Shown here: positions 1 through 11,150 of the stretch, piece by piece
How positions within the stretch are numbered: position 1 is the stretch's first letter
Layout of the letters: each line of letters begins with the position of its first letter
Origin: Gnetum montanum
Taxonomy: Eukaryota > Streptophyta > Gnetopsida > Gnetales > Gnetaceae
Direction: 5' to 3'
DNA length: 64,000 bases
NCBI GenBank assembly: GCA_015680685.1
Contig: MNCI01007937.1
Location: 1,441,339-1,505,338 of the forward strand
Program-made: the position numbers and the translations under genes
The notes under the pieces: model-generated
What the model saw: the letters and a program-made list of their open reading frames with translations, nothing else
What the model was told of the DNA's origin: nothing
Databases searched by the model: none

Positions 1-166
1 GTTTCATTTCTCACAACCACACGCCGCAACAGCACACACACATACTCACATTAACTACTACGTTTATTTGGAGGTATCTGGGCCTTGGTGTTGCCAGAGA
101 CCAGCAGGCACCTAAATCCTGTTCGAGGACACTCGTTGGCGGTCGCGTCCCAAACGGTCGCCAACA
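1..166 (+). mobile_element. 3' end of an LTR-B copy inserted in the gag of element 1
   Basis: Bases 5-166 align without gaps to 45471-45632, the end of the full LTR-B copy; I count four differences. It ends in GCCAACA, the inverse of the TGTTGGC that opens the full copy. The gag sequence resumes directly after it, and the next five bases (atcac) match the uninterrupted gag of element 2 near 9440, so 166 is the true insertion edge. The rest of this LTR and its other target duplication lie left of the window. Whether it is a solo LTR or the 3' end of a full element cannot be seen. Confidence 0.85.
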
Positions 167-1680
167 ATCACTTACAAGAATTCCATGATGCATGTGCCTT
201 ACAAAACATAGAAAACTAATAGAAAAAACTTAAATTGTTCCCATGGACACGTTAAAGAAGCGGAAAGCTGGTACTAGTCCTTAGAACCAGAATCCATTCA
301 TAGGTGGAGTACCATGTTAGAATTGTTCAACAATAAGTACCAAACATACTCCCGAGTGTCCAACCTATCAAAGAAAATCCAAGGCTAGAAGCAAGGAGGA
401 CATCAACCCTTGGATGCTACCATGGACCGATACTATGCACTATTACATTGTTATCTTAACCATGGTTATTCACAAAGGGATCAACTACACCATCTCATAG
501 ATGGGCTTAGGCATGAAACAAGAAGAACCCTTGGGACTTACGGCTAAGGAAGACTATCTGAGCCTAGGTACCATCAAATTCAAAGACTATTGGAGTAAGT
601 TGCTAAGGAAGAAGGTGAGCTATGGAAGAGAGAAAGTGCAAAAAGAGTATAACCGAGAGCCTTCCCTTCGGAAGAGGGGAGTAAGTTTTTGTGGGGATGA
701 AGAAGAGTCACCACTCGAAGAGATGGTGAATAGGAAAACTTTGTGTATCCAAAAGTTGACATCAACAGTATCGGAAAAGGTGGACCAAATGTGGGATTCC
801 CTAGATAGTAGATTTCAATCTGTTCTTAAAATAGTAGAGGAGTCTAGAGAGCAATGTAGTGATCACGAAAAAAGAAAAAAGAGAGAAGCTAAACATGCAT
901 GTAGCAAAGGTAAGGGAACATTTGCCATCATTGAAGAGGTTGTGGAGTCAAAAATAGACAATGATAGTGGATGTGAGATATGTCAATATGACCATCCTAA
1001 GGGATGTTGCCCTGTAATCTCACATCTGCAGGAGTCTGGGGTGTATGCACTCAATCCACAATTGAACAAACGGCAAACACCTTGAAGGTTACCTTATCCT
1101 CAAGGTAACCCAAGATAGTTCCACCAACCCTTAACATATTATCCCAGTGGAACTCCACCACAACCGATTAAGCAATATCAATAGTGGGACTACCTACAAT
1201 AATGGGAAATGCCACCACCAAGGCAATAGTATCCTTATCGGTAACTTGACCTGTATGGATATTACGTGTAGCAGCCAGTCTCTCCATGTGACTCTACTGG
1301 TCATAGTACTCCTCAACCTCACTACCAAGCTCATGAGTATTATAGGACTCCTTCTCCTAGGGGTGATGTTCCACAAACATATCATCCTTCTCATTCAGCC
1401 ACATCTCTTCCACCAATAGCTCCACTACCACCTGCTCCCACAATGCAGGGTGAAATCCCTACCTAGCAGCAGCAACATAACGCCACAAGGGTTGTTAACT
1501 CTCAACCTACTATTGGATCCAACAACCACATGAAGAAAATACCTTTCTTTAGAACCAATAGTCCAACCAAGCCCTTGCAATCACAAGCAGTTGATTCCTT
1601 AGGCACCTCAGTATTAATCAAAACTTTGGAGCCTCCTTCAACTCAACCACTGCACTCAACGCATATGGTCATGCTAACAC
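167..1680 (+). pseudogene. gag: gag polyprotein remnant, element 1
   Basis: The capsid-like N-terminal part (167-500) is full of stops and frameshifts but aligns residue by residue with the better preserved gag of element 2 (9410-9710), for example a FHDACALQNIEN stretch. An open segment at 501-1085 (194 codons) covers the rest: a basic, charged region, then a zinc-knuckle-like motif CEICQYDHPKGCC (Cys-X2-Cys-X3-His-X4-Cys) near its C-terminus. A Pro/Tyr/Gln-rich stretch follows to about 1500, with stops. Gag forms the virus-like particle in related elements. The knuckle spacing is one residue shorter than the usual CX2CX4HX4C. Confidence 0.8.
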
Positions 1681-2170
1681 ATGCCGTCACCAATTGGATT
1701 AAAGCTAGCCATCTTCCTATGAAATTCTCTAATCCTAGGAGTCTTTTGATATACTTACAAATCGTTGGAAATGAACCGTGCAAGGCTCTTTTGAATTCAA
1801 GTTCTAGTGTCAACTTGATTTCTCAAGAAATGTACAAGGCCTAGAACCTACATCCATTGAAAAAAAAAGCAACATTTGCCTAGAGTTGGCCAACCAGTCC
1901 ATCACTATCCCATTGGGACTAGTGGAGGACATTGTTACCACTGTTTGTGGGTGGTCATACCTAGCTAATTTCCTAGTGATTCAAGTGAACAATGGTAAGG
2001 GGGACTTCCCAATCATAATGGGAAGAGCATGGCTAAGCACAGTTGATGCGTGCCTAGGAATCCATGATCTTTCCCTAGAAATATCAAAGGAAAACACATT
2101 CAGAAAAATCGAGAAGAAGAAAGTTCCATGCATCGCATACAGTGACACAGGGTGTAATTGCGTGTAGAGG
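1681..2170 (+). pseudogene. Retropepsin-like protease remnant, element 1
   Basis: The aspartic protease of the family cleaves Gag-Pol. The active-site region reads CKALLNSSSSVNLIS near 1780-1830 where other copies have LLDLGSGVNLIS (element 3), so the catalytic Asp is Asn here. A frameshift near 1860 moves the rest into another frame, 1886-2167, with the conserved flap and core (GLVEDIV, CGWSYLANF, FPIIMGRAWLST). It ends with a Cys-containing tail (YSDTGCNCV) that is kept in the other copies. The loss of the catalytic Asp and the frameshift each make it non-functional. Confidence 0.8.
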
Positions 2171-2428
2171 TCATGGATTATGCAAAGTTTAACATTTCCT
2201 GCATGCAATTAGTGTGCATAAGTGATCAACATACAAAGATGCCTATATGCAGTAGCCACATGATAGGAAGGCACCCAGTGGTTGATAGCTAATCAAGGAA
2301 GCAGTTCAATCATATGCATGGAACCAACTAAGGGTTTGACTTGCAATTACATCGAGAGCATAGACGCATTAGAGTAAGTCCACCACCAACTTCCAAACCT
2401 TAACCTCGAAAATATTAACTAGGGGTAG

Positions 2429-3523
2429 GTGAAAATCCCTAAGAAATTTAAGCAGGAGCCCCTTGAGTTAAAACCATTGCCCACTGGTATGGAATACACA
2501 TTCCTTAAAAATGGAAGGGTAATAATTATTAATGCTAAGCTTGCTCCAGAACAAAAAAAGAGACTAATAAAAGTGATAAATAGATGGTCAAAAGCATTCA
2601 CTTGGTCATATCCTAAATTAACTAGAATAGATCCTAGGATATGCCAACATAGGATTTACATTAACCCCTCCATGAAGCCTTGAAGACAACCACAGAGACA
2701 TTTGAACCCAAAGTTGAAGCAAGTAGTCAAGGAAGAAATCGAACAGCTTCTCAAGGCTGGGTTCATATACCCCATTATTGATAGAGAATGGGTTAGCCCC
2801 TTAGTTATTGTGCCTAAAAAGGGAGGCAAATGGATGGTGTGCATTGATTTCAGGCTACTGAATATGGCAACATTCAAAGATCACTTTTCATTGCCATTTG
2901 TTGACCAAGTCTTAGACACCATCGTAGGGCATCGTTATTACAGTTTGCTGGATGGATATAGTAGATATAACCAAATATAAATAGCCCCAGAAGACCAAGC
3001 CAAGACTATGTTCACCAATCCTTGGGGAAAGTTTGCATACAAACATATGTTGTTTGGCTTGTGTAATGCCCCTACAATGTTTCAATGATTAGTTCTAAGC
3101 ATATTCCAACAATAGATAGGAAATGATGTGGAGGTCTTTATAGATGACTTCTCCACTTATGGAGCAAACTTTGATCAAGCCTTGGACCGGTTAGAGAAAA
3201 TGCTAAAAAGATGTGTAGAAACCAATTTGAGGCTCAACTGGCAGAAAAGCCATTTGATGGTCCAAGAGGATGTAGTACTAGGGCACAAAATTTCACACAT
3301 AAGGATAGAGGTAGACCTCAAGAAAATCAAAGTTATCCAAGGAATTACTAGTCAACCGGAAACTATCAAAGATATTCGGTCATTCCTTGGACACACTGGC
3401 TACTATAGGAGATTTATTGAGAACTTTTCAAAGGTTTTGAAACCAATGGTGGAATTAATGAAAAAAGATGTACCTTTCAAATGGACCAAGGAATGCAAAT
3501 TAGCTTTCCAAACTTTGAAATAG
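2429..3523 (+). pseudogene. Reverse transcriptase remnant, element 1
   Basis: The RT stays in one frame from 2429 to 3829, interrupted only by in-frame stops (2681, 2978, about 3086, 3115, 3521). Visible landmarks in order are the linker ending in ICQHRIYINPSMKP, the fingers motif EWVSPLVIVPKKGGKW, VCIDFRLLN, LLDGYSRY (first catalytic Asp region), the palm box VFIDDF at about 3134 (both Asp retained) and the thumb with RSFLGHTGYYRRFI. Several stops sit where homologues have Trp or Gln, suggesting C-to-T decay. The sequence is closest in style to Athila/Tat reverse transcriptases. Confidence 0.9.
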
Positions 3524-3829
3524 AAGCTAGTAGAAACACCCATTCTACAAGCTCCTAACTGGTCCAAACCATTCCATATCATGACTAATGCATCCAACTA
3601 TGCCTTAGAAGTCATACTTACACAGTTAGATGACCAAAAGCATCCTTACTACATCCATTGTGCAAGTAGAAGTATCGTTGGTGCACAACTTAACTACACT
3701 ACCACAGAGAAGGAATTAATGGTTGTAGTGTTTGCACTAGAAAATTTTAGATACTATGTATTAGGATATAAAGTATATATACATATAGATCATAGTGCAA
3801 TAAGGTTCCTCATGAATAAGCCAATGGTA
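3524..3829 (+). pseudogene. RNase H remnant, truncated, element 1
   Basis: The frame continues from RT: MTNASNYALE (first catalytic Asp changed to Asn compared with MTDASN in element I), TTTEKELM (catalytic Glu present) and HIDHSAIRFL. It stops abruptly at NKPMV next to an undetermined base (3830). Element I continues here for a further stretch (RWFVMLQEFDL... ENVVTDHIS) that is absent from element 1. The missing stretch is either a real deletion or an assembly join at the N. Confidence 0.8.
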
Positions 3830-3989
3830 NCAGTAGCATTCTTACCTATCTCCTCACCCAACAAATACCACAAGAGTTAAACCTTAAGAAGAAATAACAG
3901 TTTCTTCATTGAGCCAACTACTTTATGGAGATCAATGGGCAACTTTACAAAGTGTGTCTCAATGGCTTGGTTCGATGGTGTGTTCTCGA

Positions 3990-5060
3990 TATAGATCAAC
4001 TACGAGTTCTTCAAGATGCTCATGAGGGTCCTTGTGGGGGTCATTACACTAGGTGATGAATGGCCATCAAGATCTTGCTTGCAAAATATTATTGGCCTAC
4101 ATTGTTTTAGGACGTCCATTAATTTGTCCAATCTTGTGAGCACTATCAATGTGATGGGGGAATGACTACTAAAATGGAGGATTTGCAACAATGGATCCAA
4201 CCATTAGAACCCTTTGACATTTGGGGAATTGATTTTATGGGGCCAATTACACCAATGTCCAATGGAAAAGCTTATATTATTGTTATTATTGATTACCTCA
4301 CTAAATGGGTAGAAGCAGTTGCTATTAAGGATTGTACATCATCTCCAGCTACACAATTTGTTCAACAACAAATCATAAATAGGTTTGGTGTGCCTCGTGC
4401 ACTTATTTCAAATAATGGTACACACTTCATAGGTGCAAATTTTTGAAAATTAATGCAACGCTTAGGGGTTGAACACAAACTGACAACACCATACCACCCC
4501 CAAGCGAACAGTCAAGTCAAAGTCACCAACAGGGAGATTACGAAAATATTGACAAGAACTATTAGCAAGTTTAGGTGAGACTGGAGCACTAAACTGAACG
4601 ATGCTTTTTGGGCATACTGCTCCACATGGAAACTCCCTACAGGCTACTCTCCCTATGAGTTAGTGTACGGTAAATTACCAATGCTTCCTATTCAAACTGA
4701 GCTCCATACACTATCCACAGCATGTGACCTCAACCTTGACCTTGATCTAGCACAGAAACAATGGTTGGTAACCCTTAACTTGCTAGATGAAACTCGACTA
4801 GCTGCCCTGTCATCTAACGAATTGCAGAAGGCATTCAGTAAACAATGTCATGACCTAAGAATTAGAAAAGTTAAATATCAACTAAGAGATAAGGTTCTCT
4901 ACTAGAATCCCACACATGTGCCACAACGTACTAAATTTCAAACACTATGGGAAGGACCTTATATTATTTATGCAACTTTTCCTTTGGGGGCCATGACAAT
5001 ATACAAACCTGAGAGCCTGAACAAGAAGCTATCAATCAACGTGCAATAAACCAAACCTTT
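3990..5060 (+). pseudogene. Integrase remnant, element 1
   Basis: A HHCC-like zinc region comes first (HEGPCGGHY, then CEHYQCDGG, where a Cys has become Tyr). The core has WGIDFMGP with the first catalytic Asp, then LISNNGTHF where the second Asp is Asn, and QVKVTNREI where the catalytic Glu is Lys. The C-terminal part (4663-4905 and on) carries VYGKLPMLP and KVLYxNPTHV-type motifs. It lies in a different frame from RT/RNase H. Two of three catalytic residues are lost, so it cannot integrate DNA. Confidence 0.85.
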
Positions 5061-7050
5061 CAATGAGCTTAGGATAGCAGTACACATGCTACCTATATTG
5101 ATGGACAACCTTGCTCACTATTTCAGATCTCCTCCTTCCAATCAATCATGAGGAAGATGGCCACCTATGCTAACTATTCTAGGCCCTTAATTCTTTTTGA
5201 ATTTTTGTTTTACACATTTTTCAACTTTTCTTATTTTTGTTTTACACCATCATTCATATTTTTACTATTTCTTTGTTTGCTTGATTTACTTTTATTCTTC
5301 ATTCAATAAGTGCTCATGATGGTGGATTGAATTATATCATATTGATTGCTAATGTTTAGTTTTTACCTTTAAATTATGATGTTGATATTAAGGTATGGTT
5401 CTTTTGGTAAAACAAGTAATGAGTCCACACTATCCACTCATCCATACAACTCTATGGTCTCCTTTGGCTTGGAACTTTACAATCCCTTTTTCTAAGTAAA
5501 TTTATTAATGAATTGGTGGTTGGGTACTTTTCAAACCAAGGAAAGACTCAAAGGATGAAAAGGGTGTCACTTCAAGGGGATTCGATGCATCTGTGCTGTC
5601 CATTCTCTTGGATGCTTGGATGCTTTTCCTTGGGTTTTTTACCATTCTGACATTGTTCAAAAATCAAGAAGATGAGTGATAAAAATAAGTCTTTGCATGA
5701 TGTGGTTCTCACACACAAAAAAAAAGTGAGAATTCAAAGCACACCCCTTAAACATAATAAAGCAATATGGGCGAAAAGCACTAGTTATGGCACTAGAAAG
5801 ACATGTTACCCATGCCTAAAGGTTCCCTTTAACTAAGGCCCTTTCTCGCTTCCTACTTCTCCATCTCGCTCTCCTTGAAATGGTGGTGACTCTTTGTGGA
5901 AGCATTCTTGTTGCTTCAATTGGATGGGTTGGTCAAGTGTGTTTATGCGAGGTTATTGAATGTGGTTGGTTCGAGTCTAGATTTGGAATGAGTTCTACTT
6001 AGTCATATTAACCATGAAATACACAAGGGAATTTACAAAACCTTGTTCTTGGGGTTTCATTTCATTCTCTCCTCTCCATCTTTCTTCCCATTTCCCCCTC
6101 TCATTGCTGGTTTTATCATTAGTTTGTTTCTAGATTGATGCATTATTTTTCTTTGGTAAATTCTTATGGGTAAGTTTTTAACTCTTGCTTCCAAATGACA
6201 TTCCTAGGGCCTACAGACTTTTTGGTTTTTGGGTTTGTCAAGGCATAAAGGCATGAGCCTGGTTTGGGGAGGGCCCACTGGCATTCCTTTTTGGTGTGAT
6301 TGTTAACTTCTTTTCCTTAAAATTTTTTTGTAATTAATCATTTCTCATTTCATCCCCATTCATGACATCCATTTTAGTGGCATTGCCATTGTTATTTTCT
6401 CCCATCGTTCTTGATCCTCATAATTTTTCCATCTTATAGCTACCGAAGGTTCGCTCTTAGTCGTGGGGGCCTTGGCACAAATTTTTCAATTTTTTCCATT
6501 CTACTATTCGCCTAACCCTTACACCTTGGATAGTCACCAGTGATAAATCTCTGAACTAGTTTCTGCCATAACCACAACTTAGCCAATGTGCTTCATATCG
6601 AGGCAAGGTATCAACTACATTGTGGTTCATCTATCCTTGCTCATTTGTGACTGTGTTGTGTGTGCAAATGGCGATCATACAAATAATGGACTAGGCTTGG
6701 AGGAAGCACTTAGGATGGATTGGAACTGGAGCATTTATGAAAGGAGCAAGTTTCGTAGCGTGGCTATGGATAAACAATGGAAGGTGCAATCTTGGCATTA
6801 ACGACAACATGCTTCATCTTCTTCCTCTCTCTCTCTCTTTCTCTTCAAGCTGCCAAATAAAGGCTTGGATGTAATTTATGTACAAGTGTTCACCACAATG
6901 GTCATGAACACTAATGTTGTAATATGCTTATTGATCTGTTCACTGGGCATGTTGAGTCTATCATCCCATTCCACCGTCAGTTGTTAGTTAGTCAATAATC
7001 CCATACCTTCCCAATATTTTGTAAGGAACTCGAGGATGAGTTTTCATTCA
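5061..7050 (+). other. 3' non-coding region of element 1, no gene
   Basis: About 2 kb between integrase and polypurine tract with no coding similarity. It opens with a decayed copy of the purine motif seen after integrase in other copies (atgaggaagatggcc near 5150), then a T-rich stretch with repeated ttttgttttaca. A CT microsatellite lies at about 6820-6845, followed by gccaaataaaggcttgg. The same pair occurs in reverse in element 3 near 61175-61215, so it belongs to the family. An open frame at 6586-6801 (71 codons) has no recognisable similarity and no counterpart that I can see. Confidence 0.75.
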
Positions 7051-7062
7051 GTCATGGGGGTA
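7051..7062 (+). promoter_or_regulatory. Polypurine tract, element 1
   Basis: The sequence catgggggta abuts the 3' LTR start TGATGA. The same string abuts the 3' LTRs of elements 2, I and 3. In LTR retrotransposons this RNase H-resistant tract primes plus-strand synthesis. Confidence 0.85.
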
Positions 7063-7883
7063 TGATGAACCGTGATATTGGGGCTGTGATATCAGGTATG
7101 CAATATTAGAGGCTACCATGTAATGTCGAATACCTGATATCAAGATCTGGCTCCTTGCCTATAAATAAGAAGCAAGCACACTTGGTTTTGTAATTAGATA
7201 GTTAGTCTCTTAGCCAAAATCTTGCCTTTTCTCCCCTCTAGAGTTAGAATTATTTTTGCATGCCCACAGTAGGAGTCATAGAGTGAATGGATCTTTATTC
7301 AAGCATTGTGTACCTGATCACACCTTGTGTACAACAATAAAGATGAACTTTATGATAAACCTTGCAATATTCAAAATAGATTAATTAGTGTTGATTGATG
7401 TTATTAAATGCTTTCTTAGTTAATTAATGCTCTCTCTCACCCTACAACTCTCCTAAGTAAATACACTCAATACGATCACTTCAAGCATGCGTGTAACACT
7501 TGGTAACCCAATAACGATTAGCGTTTGGTAATCCAGTAGTGTTGCACTGGTTCAGGATGTGTACGGCAAGTGAGAATGGATGCTGGTGTTAGGATTAGTT
7601 AGAACATATTTAATGAATAGTTAAGTTAAGTTAGTCACTTAGTTATCTCTCTCCCTCCATATTAGCACAGGACATAAAACATAAAAGATATAAAAATCAT
7701 ATGCCTCAAGCTTACTTAACCATACAATTGTGACATATAAGTAAGTTTGGGAAGATAACGATCAACCAGCCTGTCCTTGTTTCACAAGGGCACATAAGCA
7801 CTTAGTCCTTGGAATTCGACCGGATCATGCGTGAAACGCTCGTATTCATACGGTTGAGCATAGGGATACCTCGTCACTCATCA
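7063..7883 (+). repeat. LTR-A, 3' LTR of element 1 (821 bp)
   Basis: It begins TGATGA just after the polypurine tract and ends CTCATCA. The U3 carries the module of alternating gatatc/cgaatac motifs (7072-7135), and a TATA box (gcctataaataag) lies near 7158. The R/U5 end has the family's conserved end (gcgtgaaacgctcgtattcatacgg... cctc...actcatca). After it comes a run of six C, which is also present at the matching point in D's 3' LTR (54515-54520). Confidence 0.9.
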
Positions 7884-8334
7884 CCCCCCTTGGAATTTGT
7901 GAGTTTTTGGCCTCCACATTACGCTCTTGGGATCCTCAACTCCCAATGTAGACCACTTTGGTTGCCTAAATTCTCACATTTTCCAACCCCCCCCCCCCCC
8001 AATAGCAGCCAACATTGTAGATCCAAAGTAGCAGTAGAGGAGGTTTGATAGCATCAGGAGTGGTAGAATATCTAGATTGTTGAGCTGGTTGCATCGGCTT
8101 CAATGGACTCTAAACCTCCACCCAAGTGAGCCCCCTTCTCTCCTATTAGCACTTCTCGTACACATCCCTTAAACTCTTTCTTTATTGTTTTAATAGACCT
8201 TAAAGTTTTAGCTTTGTGTGTAATTTGTATTTTCTTTTAGTTTTCCATATCTATAATTTTTACATTTACAACCTCATTTACCCCATTTTTGCATTTTTCT
8301 AAGTCCTTGAGTGATCTAGTGTTATCATTTGGTA
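7884..8334 (+). repeat. Part of the 5' LTR of element D
   Basis: This stretch matches 54515-54957 along its whole length, for example in cctcaactcc...gtagaccactttggttgcc, the poly-C site (14 C at 7987-8000), ggcttcaatggactctaaacc, and the T-rich end with tttgtgtgtaatttgtattttctt. I read it as the R/U5 side of D's 5' LTR, left of D's gag, with the copy at 54.5 kb as D's 3' LTR. The left part of this LTR lies beyond element 1. Its right end is cut off at the junction with a truncated LTR-A (8335). Confidence 0.7.
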
Positions 8335-8676
8335 CGCTTAGTGATGGGACACTTGGTAATCCCAACGGTAGTTACACAAAATCTAAGGCATGTACGGAAG
8401 GTTAGGAACAAATACTCATCACACATAGGCTAGTTAGAATTTATGTTCCATTGTTAATTAGCTTAAATAATTGATTTCTTTATTATCATATCCCTCACTT
8501 TGGACTCAACCATACTTGACAAAACTACCACTAGTCTGAGTGGGAAGACAACAAACTACAATCAAGACATAATGATCTAGATGCCACAACTAGTCCCATC
8601 CATGGAATTTGACAAGATCATGAGTGAACGCTTATGATTTGTAAGCTTCAGCATAGGGGTAACTCACTGCTCATCA
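8335..8676 (+). repeat. Truncated 5' LTR-A of element 2
   Basis: It matches the last 380 or so bases of the 3' LTR of element 2 (30880-31263): ggtaatccca..., the catacttgacaaa/actagtc stretch and the terminal gctcatca at 8676. The first half, with TGATGA, U3 and TATA, is missing, and the sequence joins D's LTR directly. A deletion across the D/element 2 boundary explains this and also the missing left target duplication. Confidence 0.85.
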
Positions 8677-8677
8677 T

Positions 8678-8695
8678 TGGCATAATTGCCAAGGA
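8678..8695 (+). promoter_or_regulatory. Primer binding site (tRNA-Asp type), element 2
   Basis: TGGCATAATTGCCAAGGA follows the LTR after one base. The complement of the 3' end of plant tRNA-Asp is TGGCGCCGTTGCCGGGGA; 12 of 18 positions agree and most changes are transitions. The better preserved site in element I supports the assignment. Confidence 0.65.
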
Positions 8696-8801
8696 TGGTG
8701 CTAGTTATCTAGATTAGTTATATCATACACAATCACTGTAAATGCATTAATAATTTATCTTTCAAAAACCATTAAGTCATACACATCATTAACTAACAAA
8801 A

Positions 8802-11150
8802 ATGTCTCTTTCACAAGGAAGAAATAATGCATCATATGGAGAGAGCATTCATTGGAGAACTAATGAGATATATAATGAAGAAAATTGGAGTGACCAACCT
8901 TATGTAGGGGTTTCATATGTTCATGATCACCCTAACTACACTCAAGGACTACATTCACCTAAGGTAGAAAATCCTAGAGGAGATGAAGTAAGTCCTAGAC
9001 CAGTGAGGGCCTCAAGGCCTAGGACCTACTCTAAACCTAGATAAGATAAATCAAGGGGCCATGTGGATAACTATAGAAGGAATGACAATTTTTCCAGTTT
9101 TCCATCTTCCTTTTCCTTTTCAGTGTCTAATTCTAATGAAGATGAACATAAGTATAGACATAGAGCTCCGCTATGGAATCAAAGATAAAGATAGAAATCA
9201 AAACCAACGGCAAAATCAAAGACACCAAAATGAGCATAGACAAGATCATCACAATCAAACGAATAGAAATATAGATTATCACCATGACATGTCTGGTACA
9301 GATGAACCCTTGTTGGCTTCTAGGGGCTTAACACAGATTAGGAAGGTAGTTCAAATACCCCAAAGGCATCAAAGGAATAGTTGCATCAAATGGCTTGACA
9401 TGAACAACATTTATGGGAGGCTATAATTCTAATCCACAACATCACTTACAAGCCTTCCATGATGCCTGTGCCTTGCAAAATATTGAAAATAAGTGGCAAA
9501 ATCTTAAGCTCTTCCCTAGGACACTAATAGACAATGATGAAAGTCGGTATAGATCATTGGAACCAAGTTCCATCTACCAGTGGTCCACAATGCTAGAACT
9601 CTTCAACAAAAAATACCAAACCTATGTAAGAGTGTCCAACCTAAGAAAAAAAATCCAGGGGTGGAAGCAAGAAAATAATGAACCCTTGGATGTGGCCTTG
9701 GATACATAATATTCACTACTACATCGATGTCCTGGCCATAATTTCTCTCAAAAATAGAAACTTTTTCACATCATAGATGGGCTTCGTAATGAAATGATGG
9801 AGACCCTTGGGATTTTTGCCCAAGGTCAATTATACAAACCTAAAGTCCATTAGATACAAAGGCTAATTGAGTGGGTGGAGAAAGAAGAAGGAGAGCTATG
9901 TAAACCAGAGAATGTAGAGGAAAATAATTAGGATCCAACTCTTCAAAAGAAAAGGATCCAAATCTATGATAAGGAATAAGAGGCAGCTCTCAATTAGGTG
10001 ATTTCACAACAAACCTTGCTAATACAAAAGTCTATTGATGAGCTTGAAGTAAAGCTAGATAAGATGTCAAAATGGATAAATGAGAAAGTTACAACTTGCA
10101 TAGAAATCGTAGAGGAGAAAGTAATGCAAAACAAATTAAGTGACCACAATAAAAGAAGGAAAAGGGACCAAGAGATAGGTAAGAACACTAATCAGTAGAA
10201 AGGGGAAATGGTTGTAGAAGAAGAGGCTATAGACTCAACCACCAAAGAAGATGATGGATGTGACATTTGCATATATGACCATCTGAAGGGCTATTGCCCA
10301 ATCATGTTACATCTACATGAGTATTAGGCTTTTGCATTGAATCCTAAGTTCGTACAAAAGTAAATGCCTAGGAAATTGCCTTTCTCACAAGGTAATTATA
10401 GACAATCCTACAACTAACCATACCATCCTAGTGGGACTTTTTACAAGCCTCAACACTATCATCCAATGTAGTGGCAAAACCCACAGTCATGGAGGAGGCC
10501 ATCATTAAACCAGCACTACCTTTACTACCAACCAAATCCATATGGATATTATGTTCAACAACCTGTTTCCCCAACTAGTTCTACTTCCTCTACTTCAAAT
10601 TACTTCTACCAGTCTCCCGAATATTATCAACCCATAACATCTTCTAAAGGATCACCACCTCACACCTATCATCCTCCATCATATCCTTAATATTCTCATA
10701 CTCCACTCCATCACATGTCATAGGCAGCAACACAAGAAGGTTCAACACCACAACATCAATGAAAGAATGCAACCTGCACTACAAGCATACATAAACATAT
10801 AATGCCAATAGGTCCCCACCATAATCTCAAAAATATCATTTCTTTAGGATGGCTCCCACACATAAGCGCAACACTCATGAACCTACTAACTCGTCCAAAC
10901 CAGCACAATGCCAATCAAGTGCAACACCCTTCGTTTCACAACTAATATCCTCAGATCCTACACAACGGTCAACATCCATCGTTACTCCAAGACCTACCAG
11001 AAATAATGAACCTAGCATCATGGAGAGACAAATGAATCCATGCATAACTGATCATGATAAAGGATGTAGTAATGGGCCAAACATCTACAAAGTTCACATA
11101 ACTCATACTCTAACCCACTGTATGTTTAACAACCAAGTGTGGGAGCAATG
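8802..11150 (+). pseudogene. gag: gag remnant, element 2
   Basis: This is the most complete gag of the LTR-A family here. The ATG at 8802, about 125 bases after the LTR, opens 80 codons rich in Asn, Tyr and Arg. After frameshifts the capsid-like domain follows at 9413-9709 (QAFHDACALQNIENKWQNLK, LFPRTL, WSTMLELFNKKYQT). Then come a charged helical stretch at 9998-10198, the knuckle CDICIYDHLKGYC near 10260 (Cys-X2-Cys-X3-His-X4-Cys), and a Tyr/Pro/Gln-rich tail. The open stretch at 10849-11151 ends at a point resembling the gag-protease boundary of element 1 (VHITHTLTH against VMLTHAVTN). Several stops disable it. Confidence 0.8.

Larger units (their letters stand above)
1..7883 (+). mobile_element. 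Element 1: Athila-like Ty3/gypsy retrotransposon, 5' end outside the window
   Basis: The order is gag, protease, reverse transcriptase, RNase H, integrase, a 2-kb non-coding stretch, polypurine tract and 3' LTR (7063-7883), which is the Ty3/gypsy order. Its 5' LTR and gag start lie left of the window, and an LTR-B copy interrupts gag at 166/167. It appears inserted in the 5' LTR of element D: the sequence after its LTR (7884 onward) reappears uninterrupted at 54515, inside D's 3' LTR. All genes carry stops or frameshifts. It has no third ORF, unlike elements 2 and I. Confidence 0.85.

Noticed and set aside
11-193. Minus-strand 60-codon ORF, repeated at 45477-45686
   Set aside because: It is the antisense of the LTR-B end. 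The repeat explains why the same peptide appears twice; nothing points to a gene.
6586-6801. 71-codon ORF in the 3' region of element 1
   Set aside because: No similarity seen, and no counterpart noticed in element 3 at the matching place.
7809-8048. 79-codon ORF across LTR-A and D's LTR
   Set aside because: It spans an insertion junction between two repeats, so it cannot be an ancestral gene.
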